A stretch of DNA of 64,000 nt from Paraburkholderia piptadeniae (GTDB lineage Bacteria > Pseudomonadota > Gammaproteobacteria > Burkholderiales > Burkholderiaceae), in the NCBI RefSeq assembly GCF_900007165.1, contig NZ_CYGY02000030.1:129952-193951 (forward strand), read 5' to 3'. The notes under the pieces are model-generated. The model saw only the letters and a program-made list of their open reading frames with translations, did not search any database and was not told the origin of the DNA. Positions within the stretch are counted from its first letter, which is position 1; every line of letters starts with the position of its first letter. Made by a program: the position numbers and the translations under genes. Below are positions 9,256 to 18,358 of this stretch, one piece after another.

Positions 9256-10005
9256 TCAGCCGTAACGTCCGCCCGTCACATGTAGCACCTCGCCGCTAAT
9301 GAACCCTGCGCGCTCGCTCGCCAGAAAGGCGACGGCGTCGGCGATGTCATCAGGACGCCCTGCCCGTTTGATAGGCTGCGCCGCGACGGCTCGCTCCTTG
9401 ATCGTTTCGTAGGTCTCCAGCGCCTGCACCATCTCCGTGTCCATGAACCCCGGGGCTACGCAGTTCGCGGTGATGCCGTAGCGACCTTCTTCCATCGAAA
9501 GTGCCTTGGCCATGCCGATAAGACCCGCCTTGGCGGCGGAGTAGTTCGCCTGCGTCGGATTACCCAGATGAGCACGCGAGCTGACGTTGATCAGACGTCC
9601 CCAGCCCTGATTGATGAAATGTGGCATGACGGCCTTGGCCGCGAGGAAGGCACCCTTTAGCATGACATTCATCACGAAGTCCCAGTCTTCCTCACTCATC
9701 TTTACGAGGTACTTGTCGCGCGGCGCACCTGCGTTGTTCACAAGAACGTGCACCCCACCAAAATGAGCCAACGTTTCGTCGATGAGGTTTTGCACATCTT
9801 CGGCCCTGGTAATGTCACCCACCACACAATGCGCCGCTAGCCCCTCGTCCCGCAGCGTTCTGGTCGTGGCCTGCGCCAGCTCCGCATTGATGTCAGTGAT
9901 GACAACCTTAGCGCCTTCTTGCGCAAGCCGGCGCGCTGTCGCGGCACCCAAGCCGCGCGCCGAGCCGGTAACGATAGCTACCTTGCCCGTCAGCCCCAAA
10001 TCCAT
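9256..10005 (-). CDS. Short-chain dehydrogenase/reductase (FabG-like 3-hydroxyacyl-CoA dehydrogenase)
   Basis: A 249-residue classical SDR. It has the cofactor motif TGSARGLG near the N-terminus, NNAG, the catalytic Ser in NVSSRAHLG, and the Tyr/Lys pair in ANYSAAKAG. ISGEVLHVTGGRYG closes the protein in the usual way. In this context it most likely oxidises a 3-hydroxyacyl-CoA to the 3-oxo form for the thiolase gene that follows; the same fold can also act as a reductase. RBS and start at 10005 (MDLGLTGKVAIVTG) are typical of the family. Confidence 0.92.
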   Translation of the reverse strand: MDLGLTGKVAIVTGSARGLGAATARRLAQEGAKVVITDINAELAQATTRTLRDEGLAAHCVVGDITRAEDVQNLIDETLAHFGGVHVLVNNAGAPRDKYLVKMSEEDWDFVMNVMLKGAFLAAKAVMPHFINQGWGRLINVSSRAHLGNPTQANYSAAKAGLIGMAKALSMEEGRYGITANCVAPGFMDTEMVQALETYETIKERAVAAQPIKRAGRPDDIADAVAFLASERAGFISGEVLHVTGGRYG

Positions 10006-10031
10006 ATGTGTCTCCTAGAAAAAAATGCTGT

Positions 10032-10907
10032 TCAGCGCAAATTGACCCAAGCATTGTTTAAAACCACTACGCCGCGCTCTACCGCGGTGACCCGCAGCGA
10101 GACCGTGTCGCCTCGGACCCACATATCAATGCGTAACGTGTCGCCAGGCAAAGCCGGTGCCGTGAAGCGCACTCGCATTCCGGCAAACCGCGTGTCGTCA
10201 TATGCCAAAACTGTGCGCAGCACGGCGTGTGCAGCCACTCCCATCAGGGCCATGCCATGCATGATCGGGCGTTGAAATCCGGCAGCGGCGGCCACGGCGG
10301 GATCGGCATGCAGAGGATTCATGTCTCCGCTCAGGCGGTAGATCAGTGCCAATTGCGGGGGCGTGGGCAGCTCCGACACATAATCGGGTAATCCGTCGGC
10401 CATGGCATGTGGCGCAGGCGGTGCACCGACGCTGCCACCTTCACCAAAACCACCGTCGCCGCGCAGCAAGCTCAACTGCACTACGGTGGCCAGAAGTTGC
10501 CCTGTGTCGGCATCCATAATTTCGCGCGTCTGCTGCAAAAACGCACCCTTTCCTTCCCCTTTGTCCCAGAGACCAGTGATGCGGGTCGCGCCCTTCACGC
10601 GACCGCTGGCGGGCAGAGGTTCGTGGAGATGGATTTCCTGTTCGGCATGGAGAAGCTTCTGCCAGGTGATACCCGTATCGGCCTCGCGTGCCCAAAAGCC
10701 GGGGTAGGCAAGCACATTGGCCATCGTTGGCACGGCGCGCAATGAACGACCGTCCCGCCCCTCGTAGACAAAGCGCAATTGCCGCGCGTCGAGTGGGTCC
10801 GCACCGATACCTAGACCGAGAGCGTAGAGCTGGGTATCGCGCTGCGAGAACGCGTGTTCGATGACAGGAAACGGACGTGCCAGCAACTGTGCGGGATTGA
10901 TCGGCAT
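10032..10907 (-). CDS. MaoC-type double hot-dog enoyl-CoA hydratase
   Basis: A protein of about 291 residues with two hot-dog folds. The C-terminal one carries the R-hydratase motif SGDMNPLHAD followed by QRPIMHGMALMG, so Asp and His of the catalytic dyad are intact. It resembles peroxisomal-type enoyl-CoA hydratase 2. The start is uncertain: ATG at 10907 gives MPINPAQLLARPF, which looks like the family N-terminus; 10916 and 10955 are alternatives, and none has a good Shine-Dalgarno. It is first in the run hydratase-SDR-thiolase-synthetase and divergent from the plus-strand acyl-CoA dehydrogenase at 11149. Confidence 0.88.
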   Translation of the reverse strand: MPINPAQLLARPFPVIEHAFSQRDTQLYALGLGIGADPLDARQLRFVYEGRDGRSLRAVPTMANVLAYPGFWAREADTGITWQKLLHAEQEIHLHEPLPASGRVKGATRITGLWDKGEGKGAFLQQTREIMDADTGQLLATVVQLSLLRGDGGFGEGGSVGAPPAPHAMADGLPDYVSELPTPPQLALIYRLSGDMNPLHADPAVAAAAGFQRPIMHGMALMGVAAHAVLRTVLAYDDTRFAGMRVRFTAPALPGDTLRIDMWVRGDTVSLRVTAVERGVVVLNNAWVNLR

Positions 10908-10985
10908 GACGGACATAGCAACTGAGATGACATGCCGCCACGATGAAACCAGCACTGCGCCAGGTCAATCGATATGCGTCGACTG

Positions 10986-10997
10986 TTCCGTACCTTG
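10986..10997 (+). promoter_or_regulatory. TTCCGTAC element between divergent hydratase and acyl-CoA dehydrogenase genes
   Basis: The site reads TTCCGTACCTTG, one mismatch from the window-wide consensus TTCCGTACTTYG. It lies about 160 bp upstream of the plus-strand acyl-CoA dehydrogenase and 80 bp upstream of the minus-strand hydratase. A weaker inverted partner, ATCCGGAAC, lies at about 11061-11069. An operator role is inferred from recurrence and position. Confidence 0.45.
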
Positions 10998-11148
10998 GCA
11001 TGAGCGATTCTTGTATTCACCCGCGAGCCCCAATGCCATGCCGACCGGGCGATTTCCAACATCCGGAACGTCCGCCGCAGATCCATTGATTCGCATCTCT
11101 AGCTGTCGCTAGGATTGACCGATCCCATCTATTCATCAAGACGCTCAC

Positions 11149-12300
11149 ATGATTCGCGACCAGGAAACGCTCAACGGATTGCTCGACACTATCGCTCGCT
11201 TTGTGCGCGAACGCCTCGTGCCCAACGAGGAACGAGTGGCCGAAACCGACGAAATTCCCGAGGACATAGTGTCCGACATGAAGACCATGGGCTTATTCGG
11301 CCTCACGATCCCAGAGCGGTTCGGGGGACTGGAGCTAACCATGGAAGAAGAAGTACTAGTCGTACTCGAACTGTGTCGCGCCTCGCCGGTGTTCCGCTCC
11401 TTGTTGGGTACAACCGTCGGCATCGGTTCGCAGGGCATTCTGTTTGACGGAACGCCTGAGCAACAGGAGAAATACCTGCCGCGCCTCGCGACCGGCGAAT
11501 TGATCGCTTCTTTCGCCCTGACAGAGCCCGAGTCCGGCTCCGATGCTGCGTCCTTGCGCACGACGGCCATCAAGGACGGGAACGACTATGTCGTGAATGG
11601 CACCAAGCGCTTCATCACGAACGCGCCGCATGCGGGAATTTTCACACTGATGGTCCGCACCAACCCAGAAGAAAAAGGCTCGGCGGGCATCTCAGCTTTC
11701 ATCGTCGATGCCGGAACGCCCGGAATCAGTTTCGGAAAACGCGACAAAAAAATGGGACAAAAAGGTGCCCACACCTGCGACGTGATCTTTGAAAACGCCC
11801 GTGTACCAGCTGCAAACCTGATCGGCGGCAAGGAAGGCCAAGGATTCAAGACCGCGATGAAGGTGCTGGACAAAGGCCGCATCCACATCGCTGCCGTGTG
11901 TGTGGCCGTGGCTGAGCGAATGTTGTCCATGGCGCTTTCCTATGCCATGGAGCGCAAGCAGTTTAGTCAACCCGTCGCCGATTTCCAGCTTGTACAGGCA
12001 ATGCTGGCCGACAGCAAAGCCGAGATCTACGCGGCTCGAAGTATGGTGCTGGACGCCGCGCGCCGGCGTGACGACAAGTTACCGGTGAGTACCGAGGCAT
12101 CGTGCGCGAAACTGTTCGCATCCGAGATGTGCGGGCGTGTGGCCGATCGCGCGGTACAGATCTTTGGCGGTGCCGGTTACATGGCCGAGTATGCAATCGA
12201 GCGGTTCTATCGCGACGTTCGACTGTTCCGCATCTACGAAGGGACAACTCAGATCCAGCAACTGGTCATTGCCCGCAACATGATTCGCGAGGCGCAGTAG
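11149..12300 (+). CDS. Acyl-CoA dehydrogenase (canonical)
   Basis: A 383-residue acyl-CoA dehydrogenase, the only plus-strand gene of the left cluster. It shows ALTEPESGSDAASLRTTA, NGTKRFITNAPHAG, MERKQFSQPVADFQLVQ, IFGGAGYMAEYAIERFYRD and the catalytic Glu in RIYEGTTQIQQ, exactly the short/medium-chain pattern. This base placement differs from the two other acyl-CoA dehydrogenases in the window. The gene is expected to deliver electrons to the local EtfAB/ETF-QO. It is transcribed away from the hydratase gene, sharing a region of about 240 bp that contains a TTCCGTAC element. Confidence 0.94.
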   Translation: MIRDQETLNGLLDTIARFVRERLVPNEERVAETDEIPEDIVSDMKTMGLFGLTIPERFGGLELTMEEEVLVVLELCRASPVFRSLLGTTVGIGSQGILFDGTPEQQEKYLPRLATGELIASFALTEPESGSDAASLRTTAIKDGNDYVVNGTKRFITNAPHAGIFTLMVRTNPEEKGSAGISAFIVDAGTPGISFGKRDKKMGQKGAHTCDVIFENARVPAANLIGGKEGQGFKTAMKVLDKGRIHIAAVCVAVAERMLSMALSYAMERKQFSQPVADFQLVQAMLADSKAEIYAARSMVLDAARRRDDKLPVSTEASCAKLFASEMCGRVADRAVQIFGGAGYMAEYAIERFYRDVRLFRIYEGTTQIQQLVIARNMIREAQ

Positions 12301-12496
12301 GCCACTACCTGGACCAGTCCTCTTCATTTGTTCGCGTTCGCGGCGAAAGCAGCCTCGCTACGGCGTGATACGAACCATTTCGCCCTTCGTCATCGACACG
12401 TTCGGAGACTACACGCCTTCACGGAAAGTTGCGTCGGATATGATCAGCTTTCCGTTTTTGAGGACGCGAAGAATTTGCTATAGGCAAGTCGTCGGT

Positions 12497-13342
12497 TCAA
12501 TTTCCGGTAAAAGTGGGGTTGCGTTTTTCGAGGAATGCGAGCCGACCTTCGCGAAAATCCGCGCTAACGAGGCAACGTCTGCTGAACTCTTCGACCACGT
12601 CACATTCCGGCGAACCTGTCGCACTCAGTGCTTGCTGGACTGCCATTTTGCTCGCGAGAACAGAGAGTGGCGCGTTCTCCGCTATGGTGCGTGCCAGCTT
12701 CAACGTCTCCTCGACGGCATCGTGTGCAATCAGATCTACCAACCCCATCTCGAAGGCCTCCTGCCCCGAGAACCTGCGTGCTGTGTAGAGCAAAAGACGC
12801 GCGTGTGAAGGTCCGACGAGAGACACGAGTCGGCGTATCGAATGTGCGTTATAGGCGATTCCTAAGCGAGCGGCCGGTACGCCCAGCCACGCGTCGGCCG
12901 AGGCGACGCGAAGATCTGCCTCCATCGCGATTGCGAGGCCACCCCCAAGGCAATAGCCCTGCAAGCAGGCGATGCTTGGCTTGGCAAAGCTGGCGAGTTT
13001 AGTACGGGCCTCGGTTACGATGCGCGTGTATGGTTCACTGGGCGCACTGTCGACTCGATGCTGTTCGAACTCACTGATGTCCGCCCCGGATGCGAACGCT
13101 TTTCCGCCTTCGCCAGCATACACGGCCACCCGCACGGTGCGATCGCGCTCGAAATCGGTCAAGACCGACGCTATGGCTCTCCACATATCGAGGGTGACGG
13201 CATTGTGCTTCGCAGGATGATTGAAAAGCATGAGACCAATACTGCCCAGCTTGCCGGCCAACAACTTCCCATCGGCAAAGCGCCCAACGGTATCCATCTC
13301 GTCCAGAAATTGCATGTACTTGTCCGATAGGGCTAGATCCAT
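12497..13342 (-). CDS. Crotonase-fold enzyme (enoyl-CoA hydratase/isomerase family)
   Basis: A 281-residue protein of the crotonase superfamily, starting at 13342 (MDLALSDKYM). Seen in sequence: GKAFASGADISEF (oxyanion hole segment) and CLGGGLAIAMEADLRVAS. The two Glu residues of classical enoyl-CoA hydratase are missing: the first position is Ala in GGLAIAMEAD, and the second lies in WLGVPAARLG. Hydratase activity is therefore doubtful, and an isomerase, hydrolase, decarboxylase or lyase reaction is possible. It lies 52 bp downstream of ETF-QO on the same strand and is probably cotranscribed with it. Confidence 0.85.
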   Translation of the reverse strand: MDLALSDKYMQFLDEMDTVGRFADGKLLAGKLGSIGLMLFNHPAKHNAVTLDMWRAIASVLTDFERDRTVRVAVYAGEGGKAFASGADISEFEQHRVDSAPSEPYTRIVTEARTKLASFAKPSIACLQGYCLGGGLAIAMEADLRVASADAWLGVPAARLGIAYNAHSIRRLVSLVGPSHARLLLYTARRFSGQEAFEMGLVDLIAHDAVEETLKLARTIAENAPLSVLASKMAVQQALSATGSPECDVVEEFSRRCLVSADFREGRLAFLEKRNPTFTGN

Positions 13343-13394
13343 ACTTGGCGGGAAGCTTCGACGGAATACTCTGCGGTGTGCCGCTACTGCTTCC

Positions 13395-15068
13395 TCACAT
13401 GTTTGGATAGTTGGGCCCGCCACCGCCCTCTGGCGGTACCCAAACGATATTCTGCGTCGGGTCTTTGATGTCGCACGTCTTGCAGTGGACACAGTTTTGC
13501 GCATTAACCTGTAGCCGGTCGAGACCGTCATCGGTCTTGACAAATTCATACACGCCCGCCGGGCAGAAGCGTCCTTCCGGGCCTGCATAGATATGCAGGT
13601 TGACATCAACAGGCACAGTTGGATCCTTCAGCGTTAAATGCGCCGGTTGATTCTCTTCATGATTAGTGTTTGAAATGAAGACCGACGACAGTCTGTCGAA
13701 TGTGAGCTTGCCATCTGGCTTCGGGTATTCGATTGGCGTGAATTCGGACGCAGGCTTCGTCATCTCGTGGTCTCGATGCTTGTGGTGCAACGTCCAGGGC
13801 ACACTACCACCGAGCAGCTTCTGCTCGACTCCTACCATTAATGTCCCAAGATAGAGCCCTTTCGCCATCCACTGTTTAAAGTTGCGCGCTTTGTGCAATT
13901 CCTCGTGCAGCCAGGAGTTTTTGAACGCCACGGGGTATGCGCTCAGTTCGTCGCCTTGACGACCGGCCCGCACCGCGTCGAAGACCGCTTCCGCGGCCAA
14001 CATCCCGGTTTTGATCGCCGCGTGACTCCCCTTGATTCGAGACGCGTTAAGGAAGCCCGCGTCGTCGCCGATCAGCGCGCCACCTGGGAACACGGTTTTC
14101 GGCAAAGAGAGCAAACCGCCCGCCGTGAGCGCTCGCGCACCGTATGACAGGCGTTTGCCGCCCTCCAGGTGCTTGCGTATTTCCGGGTGCGTTTTGTAGC
14201 GTTGGAATTCCTCGAAAGGAGACAGGTACGGATTCTGGTACGCGAGCCCCACCACGAACCCAACCACTACCTGGTTATTGTCGAGATGATAGAGAAATGA
14301 GCCACCATATGTCTTCGTATCCAGGGGCCATCCGGCTGTGTGAATCACAAGGCCCGGCTGATGCTTCGATGGATCGACCTCCCACAATTCCTTGATCCCA
14401 ATGCCATAGGTCTGTGGCTCGCTGTCAGCGTCAAGCTTGAACTTCGCAATAAGCTGCCGGCCCAAATTCCCGCGGCAGCCTTCTGCGAAAAGCGTGTACT
14501 TCGCTCGCAATTCCATTCCGAGCTGAAAGCTCTCAGTCGGCTTGCCGTCCTTGCCGACTCCCAGGTTGCCCGTTGCTACTCCGCAGACCGAGCCGTCGTC
14601 GCTATACAGCACATCAGCGGCGGCAAAGCCTGGGAAGATCTCTACACCCAATGCCTCTGCCTGCTCGCCGAGCCAGCGGGCCACATTCCCCAGACTGACC
14701 ACGTAATTTCCGTGATTCTTGAAGTTCTTCGGCAATGCCCAATTTGGCGTTCGAGTCGAGCCTTTCTCCGACAGGAACAGGAAGCGATCTTCCTTCACGT
14801 CGACATTGAGCGGCGCGCCTCGTTCCTTCCAGTCGCGAAGGAGTTCGGTCAGCGCACGCGGATCCATTACTGCCCCCGACAAAATATGCGCACCGATCTC
14901 CGAGCCTTTCTCCAGCACACACACGGTAATTTCGCTGCTATTGGCCAAAGCAAGCTGCTTGAGTTGAATCGCCGCGGACAGACCCGCTGGTCCGCCGCCC
15001 ACGATCACGACGTCGTATTCCATCGACTCACGCGGGCCAAACTGTTCAAGGAGATTGATAGAAGACAT
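13395..15068 (-). CDS. Electron transfer flavoprotein-ubiquinone oxidoreductase
   Basis: The 557-residue product is a full-length ETF-QO. It has the N-terminal FAD motif VVIVGGGPAGLSAAIQLK, SGAVMDPRAL, the central quinone/FAD region with GDDAGFLNASRIKGSHAAIKTG, and the C-terminal 4Fe-4S cluster ligands in CPAGVYE, NCVHCKTCDI and the following segment. It is a membrane-associated enzyme that moves electrons from reduced ETF to ubiquinone. Its presence with etfAB and three acyl-CoA dehydrogenases means the window encodes the whole electron route. An inverted pair of TTCCGTAC elements lies 200-310 bp upstream of its start. Confidence 0.97.
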   Translation of the reverse strand: MSSINLLEQFGPRESMEYDVVIVGGGPAGLSAAIQLKQLALANSSEITVCVLEKGSEIGAHILSGAVMDPRALTELLRDWKERGAPLNVDVKEDRFLFLSEKGSTRTPNWALPKNFKNHGNYVVSLGNVARWLGEQAEALGVEIFPGFAAADVLYSDDGSVCGVATGNLGVGKDGKPTESFQLGMELRAKYTLFAEGCRGNLGRQLIAKFKLDADSEPQTYGIGIKELWEVDPSKHQPGLVIHTAGWPLDTKTYGGSFLYHLDNNQVVVGFVVGLAYQNPYLSPFEEFQRYKTHPEIRKHLEGGKRLSYGARALTAGGLLSLPKTVFPGGALIGDDAGFLNASRIKGSHAAIKTGMLAAEAVFDAVRAGRQGDELSAYPVAFKNSWLHEELHKARNFKQWMAKGLYLGTLMVGVEQKLLGGSVPWTLHHKHRDHEMTKPASEFTPIEYPKPDGKLTFDRLSSVFISNTNHEENQPAHLTLKDPTVPVDVNLHIYAGPEGRFCPAGVYEFVKTDDGLDRLQVNAQNCVHCKTCDIKDPTQNIVWVPPEGGGGPNYPNM

Positions 15069-15271
15069 AAGCTAGTCATTGAAAATAGTTGTGTGGCACG
15101 CACGCCTTTACCACTTTTAGGCACAAGGCAGTCTTTCTAACGTGCCTTGTTGGTGCCGCTAATGTGCCCGGTCCTGCATCACGCGGCGTCATGTGAATTG
15201 CTTGTCGAGGCGACACCTTTGTGGAATGGTGTGCGGCGTGCGTCGCCAGGTCAATCGGCTTCCAGCGCTTG

Positions 15272-15377
15272 TTCCGTACTAAGAAAACAGTATCGAGTGC
15301 GTCACAGTTTGCCGAGTCGACGGCTATAGCCGCGCGAAGTTCAGCGCAGGCCTTCTCGAGAATGTCAGAGTACGGAA
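15272..15377. promoter_or_regulatory. Inverted pair of TTCCGTAC elements upstream of ETF-QO
   Basis: Forward element TTCCGTACTAAG at 15272-15283 and reverse element CAGAGTACGGAA at 15366-15377. The centres are 94 bp apart, close to nine helical turns. The same convergent arrangement recurs at 33684/33780, 52720/52826 and 53354/53440. A paired operator for a looping or cooperative regulator is inferred. Confidence 0.5.
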
Positions 15378-15483
15378 CTGTGCAAGTAGCCGCGGATCGT
15401 GCCAGAAATCGTCGAAACAATTGTGTGAGCCGAATATGCCGTGCAGCAGACCCTTCATGGACACTAGCGTTGGCCAAACATGA

Positions 15484-15510
15484 AAAAAGGACGGTGCAAC
15501 CGTCCTTTTT
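15484..15510 (-). terminator. Bidirectional intrinsic terminator below the MFS gene
   Basis: A 12-bp perfect stem (AAAAAGGACGGT / ACCGTCCTTTTT) closes on a 3-nt GCA loop, with A and T runs on either side, so it works on both strands. It lies about 115 bp after the stop of the minus-strand MFS gene and would stop its transcript before the ETF-QO promoter region. Confidence 0.85.
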
Positions 15511-15625
15511 CACTAATCCTCTTACCGCGAGCGACCGTAGCAAAACGTGCTCACTAGCCCACCTGTCGAGCGAGTCGCAAAACAACTTTGGCACCGCCCC
15601 GCTCGCGGGAGCAATCCACCAATCA

Positions 15626-16948
15626 CTACGCGTTGGTTAATGGCTTCTCGGACAACTCCGGTTGGGCAGCACCAGGAATTTGTATAACCACCAGTGCAGC
15701 TAAAAAGGCAGGAATCGCGTACGCATAGAAGTTCCATTCGTTCCCGAAGCTAGAACTTACCACCCAGCTGCCCAGCATGGGACCAATAACCGAACCGATG
15801 CGTCCCAACCCTTGTGCAACACCAATCGCGGAAGCTCTGCAGGCTGCGGGAAAATACTCGGCGATGTATCCGTAACCAAGCGTCGTCGATCCGATCGAAC
15901 CTGCGCCAGCCCCGAACAGAGCGAGCATCAACCAGAACGGTTCAGGTTTCCGGCTTAGAACAAACAGTGACACGGCACAAAGCAGAAAGAACGGCACAAT
16001 CACTCGCCTCGATCCAAGACGATCAGCGAGCCACGAGCCGCCAAGACCGCCCAACACGGCACCGCATTGCATTATCAGGAGAGACTGCAGAGCGGAGCCA
16101 ATCGGAAAACCCTCCTTGCGCATCAACAAAGGCAGCCAGACGTTCAAACCATACACCACCATCTGCCCGAAAAACGCCATAAGCGAAAACATCGCCAAGG
16201 CTGCACGCATCCGCCCTGACAGGATCATCCGGAGGCTACTCTTGCTCTTTCTTTCATTATGGAGAGCCTGCTGAGCTTGCTCATCGCGAAGAACCTGTTC
16301 GAAATCAATTGAATACTTCAACGCGATCTTGCGCGCTTCGTCGAGACGACCTTTGCTTACCATATAGTTCACCGACTCAGGCAGAGTAAAGATCATCAGG
16401 GGGGCAAGCAGGATGCATATGCTGCCGACGAGATATAGAAATCGCCAGCCGTGACTTTGCATGAGAGCCACGGCGACCAGCGCGCTGACGACGCCCCCGA
16501 CAGCATAACCGGTGAGCGCGATGGCATTGCCCATTTGTCGCCGATGACGCGGCGCAAACTCGACCGACAACGCGACTGATGACGGGACGACGGCCCCTAG
16601 ACCGATGCCACAAATGAATCGCGCGACACCGAGCTCAAATGCTGACGAGACCTGGGAGCACAGGAAGGTACCGACGGAAAACCACAGCACGCCTATTATT
16701 AGCAACTTGCGACGGCCAATGCGGTCGGCTAGTGGGCCAGCACCCAGCAATCCAACCATGAGTCCGACCAAGGTCCAACTTCCGATGAGCCCTACACCTG
16801 TCGCGGTCAGGTGCCAGCCAGGCTCGGCCAATAGACGAGGAACGGTCGCACCGTAGACGATAAGATCGTAACCGTCCACGGCTATCGTCAGAAAACATAG
16901 CATGACGACAAATAAGGACTTGACATTCCATTTGCTTGAATTGCTCAC
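15626..16948 (-). CDS. MFS organic-acid transporter, AAHS-like
   Basis: A 440-residue, 12-helix major facilitator protein of the aromatic acid:H+ symporter type. TM1 carries LTIAVDGYDLIVYGATVPRL, the DGYD signature of that group. Loop 2-3 reads GPLADRIGRRKL and loop 8-9 SWLADRLGSRRV. It should import an aromatic or similar carboxylate into the cytoplasm for the CoA pathway. A close paralogue lies at 29768-31081. The gene stands alone, with a probable promoter at 17032-17060 and a terminator at 15484-15510, and the TTCCGTAC element just upstream of its -35 box. Confidence 0.9.
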   Translation of the reverse strand: MSNSSKWNVKSLFVVMLCFLTIAVDGYDLIVYGATVPRLLAEPGWHLTATGVGLIGSWTLVGLMVGLLGAGPLADRIGRRKLLIIGVLWFSVGTFLCSQVSSAFELGVARFICGIGLGAVVPSSVALSVEFAPRHRRQMGNAIALTGYAVGGVVSALVAVALMQSHGWRFLYLVGSICILLAPLMIFTLPESVNYMVSKGRLDEARKIALKYSIDFEQVLRDEQAQQALHNERKSKSSLRMILSGRMRAALAMFSLMAFFGQMVVYGLNVWLPLLMRKEGFPIGSALQSLLIMQCGAVLGGLGGSWLADRLGSRRVIVPFFLLCAVSLFVLSRKPEPFWLMLALFGAGAGSIGSTTLGYGYIAEYFPAACRASAIGVAQGLGRIGSVIGPMLGSWVVSSSFGNEWNFYAYAIPAFLAALVVIQIPGAAQPELSEKPLTNA

Positions 16949-17031
16949 GTTGTCTCCTTTTTACTCGCACTCATCGGCGTCGAGCGTTCTGAAAATCCAC
17001 TTGAAGGGCTCGGTCGGCTCCATTCGAGTTG

Positions 17032-17060
17032 ATTAGAACAACCGTAAAACTGAGGGTCAA
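17032..17060 (-). promoter_or_regulatory. Probable sigma-70 promoter of the MFS gene
   Basis: Read on the minus strand, TTGACC (17055-17060) and TCTAAT (17032-17037) are separated by exactly 17 bp, each one base off the consensus. The start codon of the transporter is 84 bp downstream. Confidence 0.6.
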
Positions 17061-17077
17061 CGTGGCGTGTTGAGTCG

Positions 17078-17089
17078 TTCCGTACTTCG
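17078..17089 (+). promoter_or_regulatory. TTCCGTACTTCG element upstream of the MFS promoter
   Basis: An exact match to the consensus TTCCGTACTTYG. Its centre is about 60 bp upstream of the expected transcription start, i.e. upstream of the -35 box, which is a typical activator position. No clear second half-site lies at the usual pair distance. Confidence 0.5.
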
Positions 17090-17308
17090 GCCAACCTAGC
17101 GAAATTGGGTGATAGATGTGGTTCAACTGGAGCGTCACATCGCCAGTCTTCGCTTCACTTCGGTTGATTGGGAAAGCGTTAGGCGCGATGCGGGTAGTAT
17201 TGCGAGACGAGTGGCACCGCGATGGCCCGCACCCCACATCGGCGCACGGCCGAGTGTCGATCTTCCTGATCGACGATGTCGGGAATCCCGACGAAACTCA
17301 ACCTGGAT

Positions 17309-18115
17309 TCAATGAATTGTCAGCCCACCAGTCGGACTAAGCGTTGCGCCCGTCAGATAGGATGACTCGTCAGATGCGAGAAAGGCCACAACCTGACCAA
17401 TATCCGGCGGAGCTGCAACGCCGAGTGGACATGCCTCGACGATTTTCTCATATTGTTTGCGGTGGTGCTCGGTGACTTTGCTGTCTTCGCCAAAGACTGC
17501 ATCCCAAGACGGACTGTCACGTACTACCGTAACGCAAACGCAGTTCACCCGGATCTTGTCGCGAGCCAACTCTTTGGCAATGACCTTGCTCGCGCGAATC
17601 AGGCCGCCGGCAAACGTCGACACTGCCGTCTGACCCGGTGTCGGCACCCGCCCTCCTTCAGAGGTTACGAAAACCACGCTGCCGCCTCCGTGCGACTTCA
17701 TGTAGGGCAATACGGCTTGCACCGGGAATAGTTTCGCCACGGTATTCTCTGCGACCACGCCAGCAACACGAGCCAGATCGATTTTGGCGAAGGGACCACG
17801 AACCTCTGGTGCGCGTGCCTCATCGTCGTTCCCGCCCGCGTTGGCCACAATGATGTCGACGCCTCCGAACAAACGGGCAGTTTCCGCCGCCAATGCGTCC
17901 ATGTCGGACTTGGACCGGACATCGCCCGAAATGAAATGCCCGATTGCGCCGGATTTACGGATATCCTTCAGGACAGCCTCGGCTTTCGTTGCATTGCGCC
18001 CACTGATCACAACAGTAGCACCGCGCGCCGCGAGCTGGAGTGCAATACCCTTGCCGATCCCCCCGGTACCACCGGTGACGACGGCCACCTTACCCTTTAG
18101 ATTGCTCATTGGCAT
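17309..18115 (-). CDS. SDR-family protein lacking the catalytic Tyr-Lys pair
   Basis: A 268-residue SDR. The cofactor motif TGGTGGIGKG, the DVRSKSD adenine-loop region and ANAGG are present. Where active SDRs have YxxxK, this protein reads PTPGQTAVSTFAGGLI, so both Tyr and Lys are absent although VTSEGG keeps the Ser region. It may be a non-catalytic subunit of a heteromeric dehydrogenase, as described for BbsC of the BbsCD complex, or use another chemistry. It is the last gene of the minus-strand block that runs down from the MFS gene at 31 kb. Cofactor binding is plausible; oxidoreductase activity is uncertain. Confidence 0.8.
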   Translation of the reverse strand: MPMSNLKGKVAVVTGGTGGIGKGIALQLAARGATVVISGRNATKAEAVLKDIRKSGAIGHFISGDVRSKSDMDALAAETARLFGGVDIIVANAGGNDDEARAPEVRGPFAKIDLARVAGVVAENTVAKLFPVQAVLPYMKSHGGGSVVFVTSEGGRVPTPGQTAVSTFAGGLIRASKVIAKELARDKIRVNCVCVTVVRDSPSWDAVFGEDSKVTEHHRKQYEKIVEACPLGVAAPPDIGQVVAFLASDESSYLTGATLSPTGGLTIH

Positions 18116-18358
18116 CTACCCTTAGAACGTTATTAATCAGTTACCGTGGTCTCGCGGGATTGCGGAGCGCTTCGGACTGCGCTCCCGCCGCTACAGCGTG
18201 CTGCGCATGGAAATCCGAAGACATTGGCAGCGACACCCGCACAACGTATGAGACGGATGCACATACGTTGCCCACGCGCACACAATCCGCCCAAACAACC
18301 ATCCTTCACGCCAAGTGGCTCAGACATGCAGCGACGGAGCGTTAGGCGAGCGCACCGC

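Larger units (their letters stand above)
15069..15625. other. Gene-free 557-bp region between the MFS gene and ETF-QO
   Basis: No open frame here resembles a protein. The region contains a hairpin ACAAGGCA/TGCCTTGT (15123-15130 with 15143-15150) in the probable ETF-QO leader, the inverted pair of TTCCGTAC elements, and a strong symmetrical terminator below the MFS gene. It separates two minus-strand units. Confidence 0.7.

Noticed and set aside
8097..9299. A 400-codon plus-strand open frame opposite the thiolase gene
   Set aside because: The minus-strand thiolase carries all catalytic motifs; the plus frame shows none and has a His/Arg/Cys-rich shadow composition.
15076..15594. A 172-codon minus-strand frame between the MFS gene and ETF-QO
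   Set aside because: It runs through the intrinsic terminator and both TTCCGTAC elements and shows no protein-family features.
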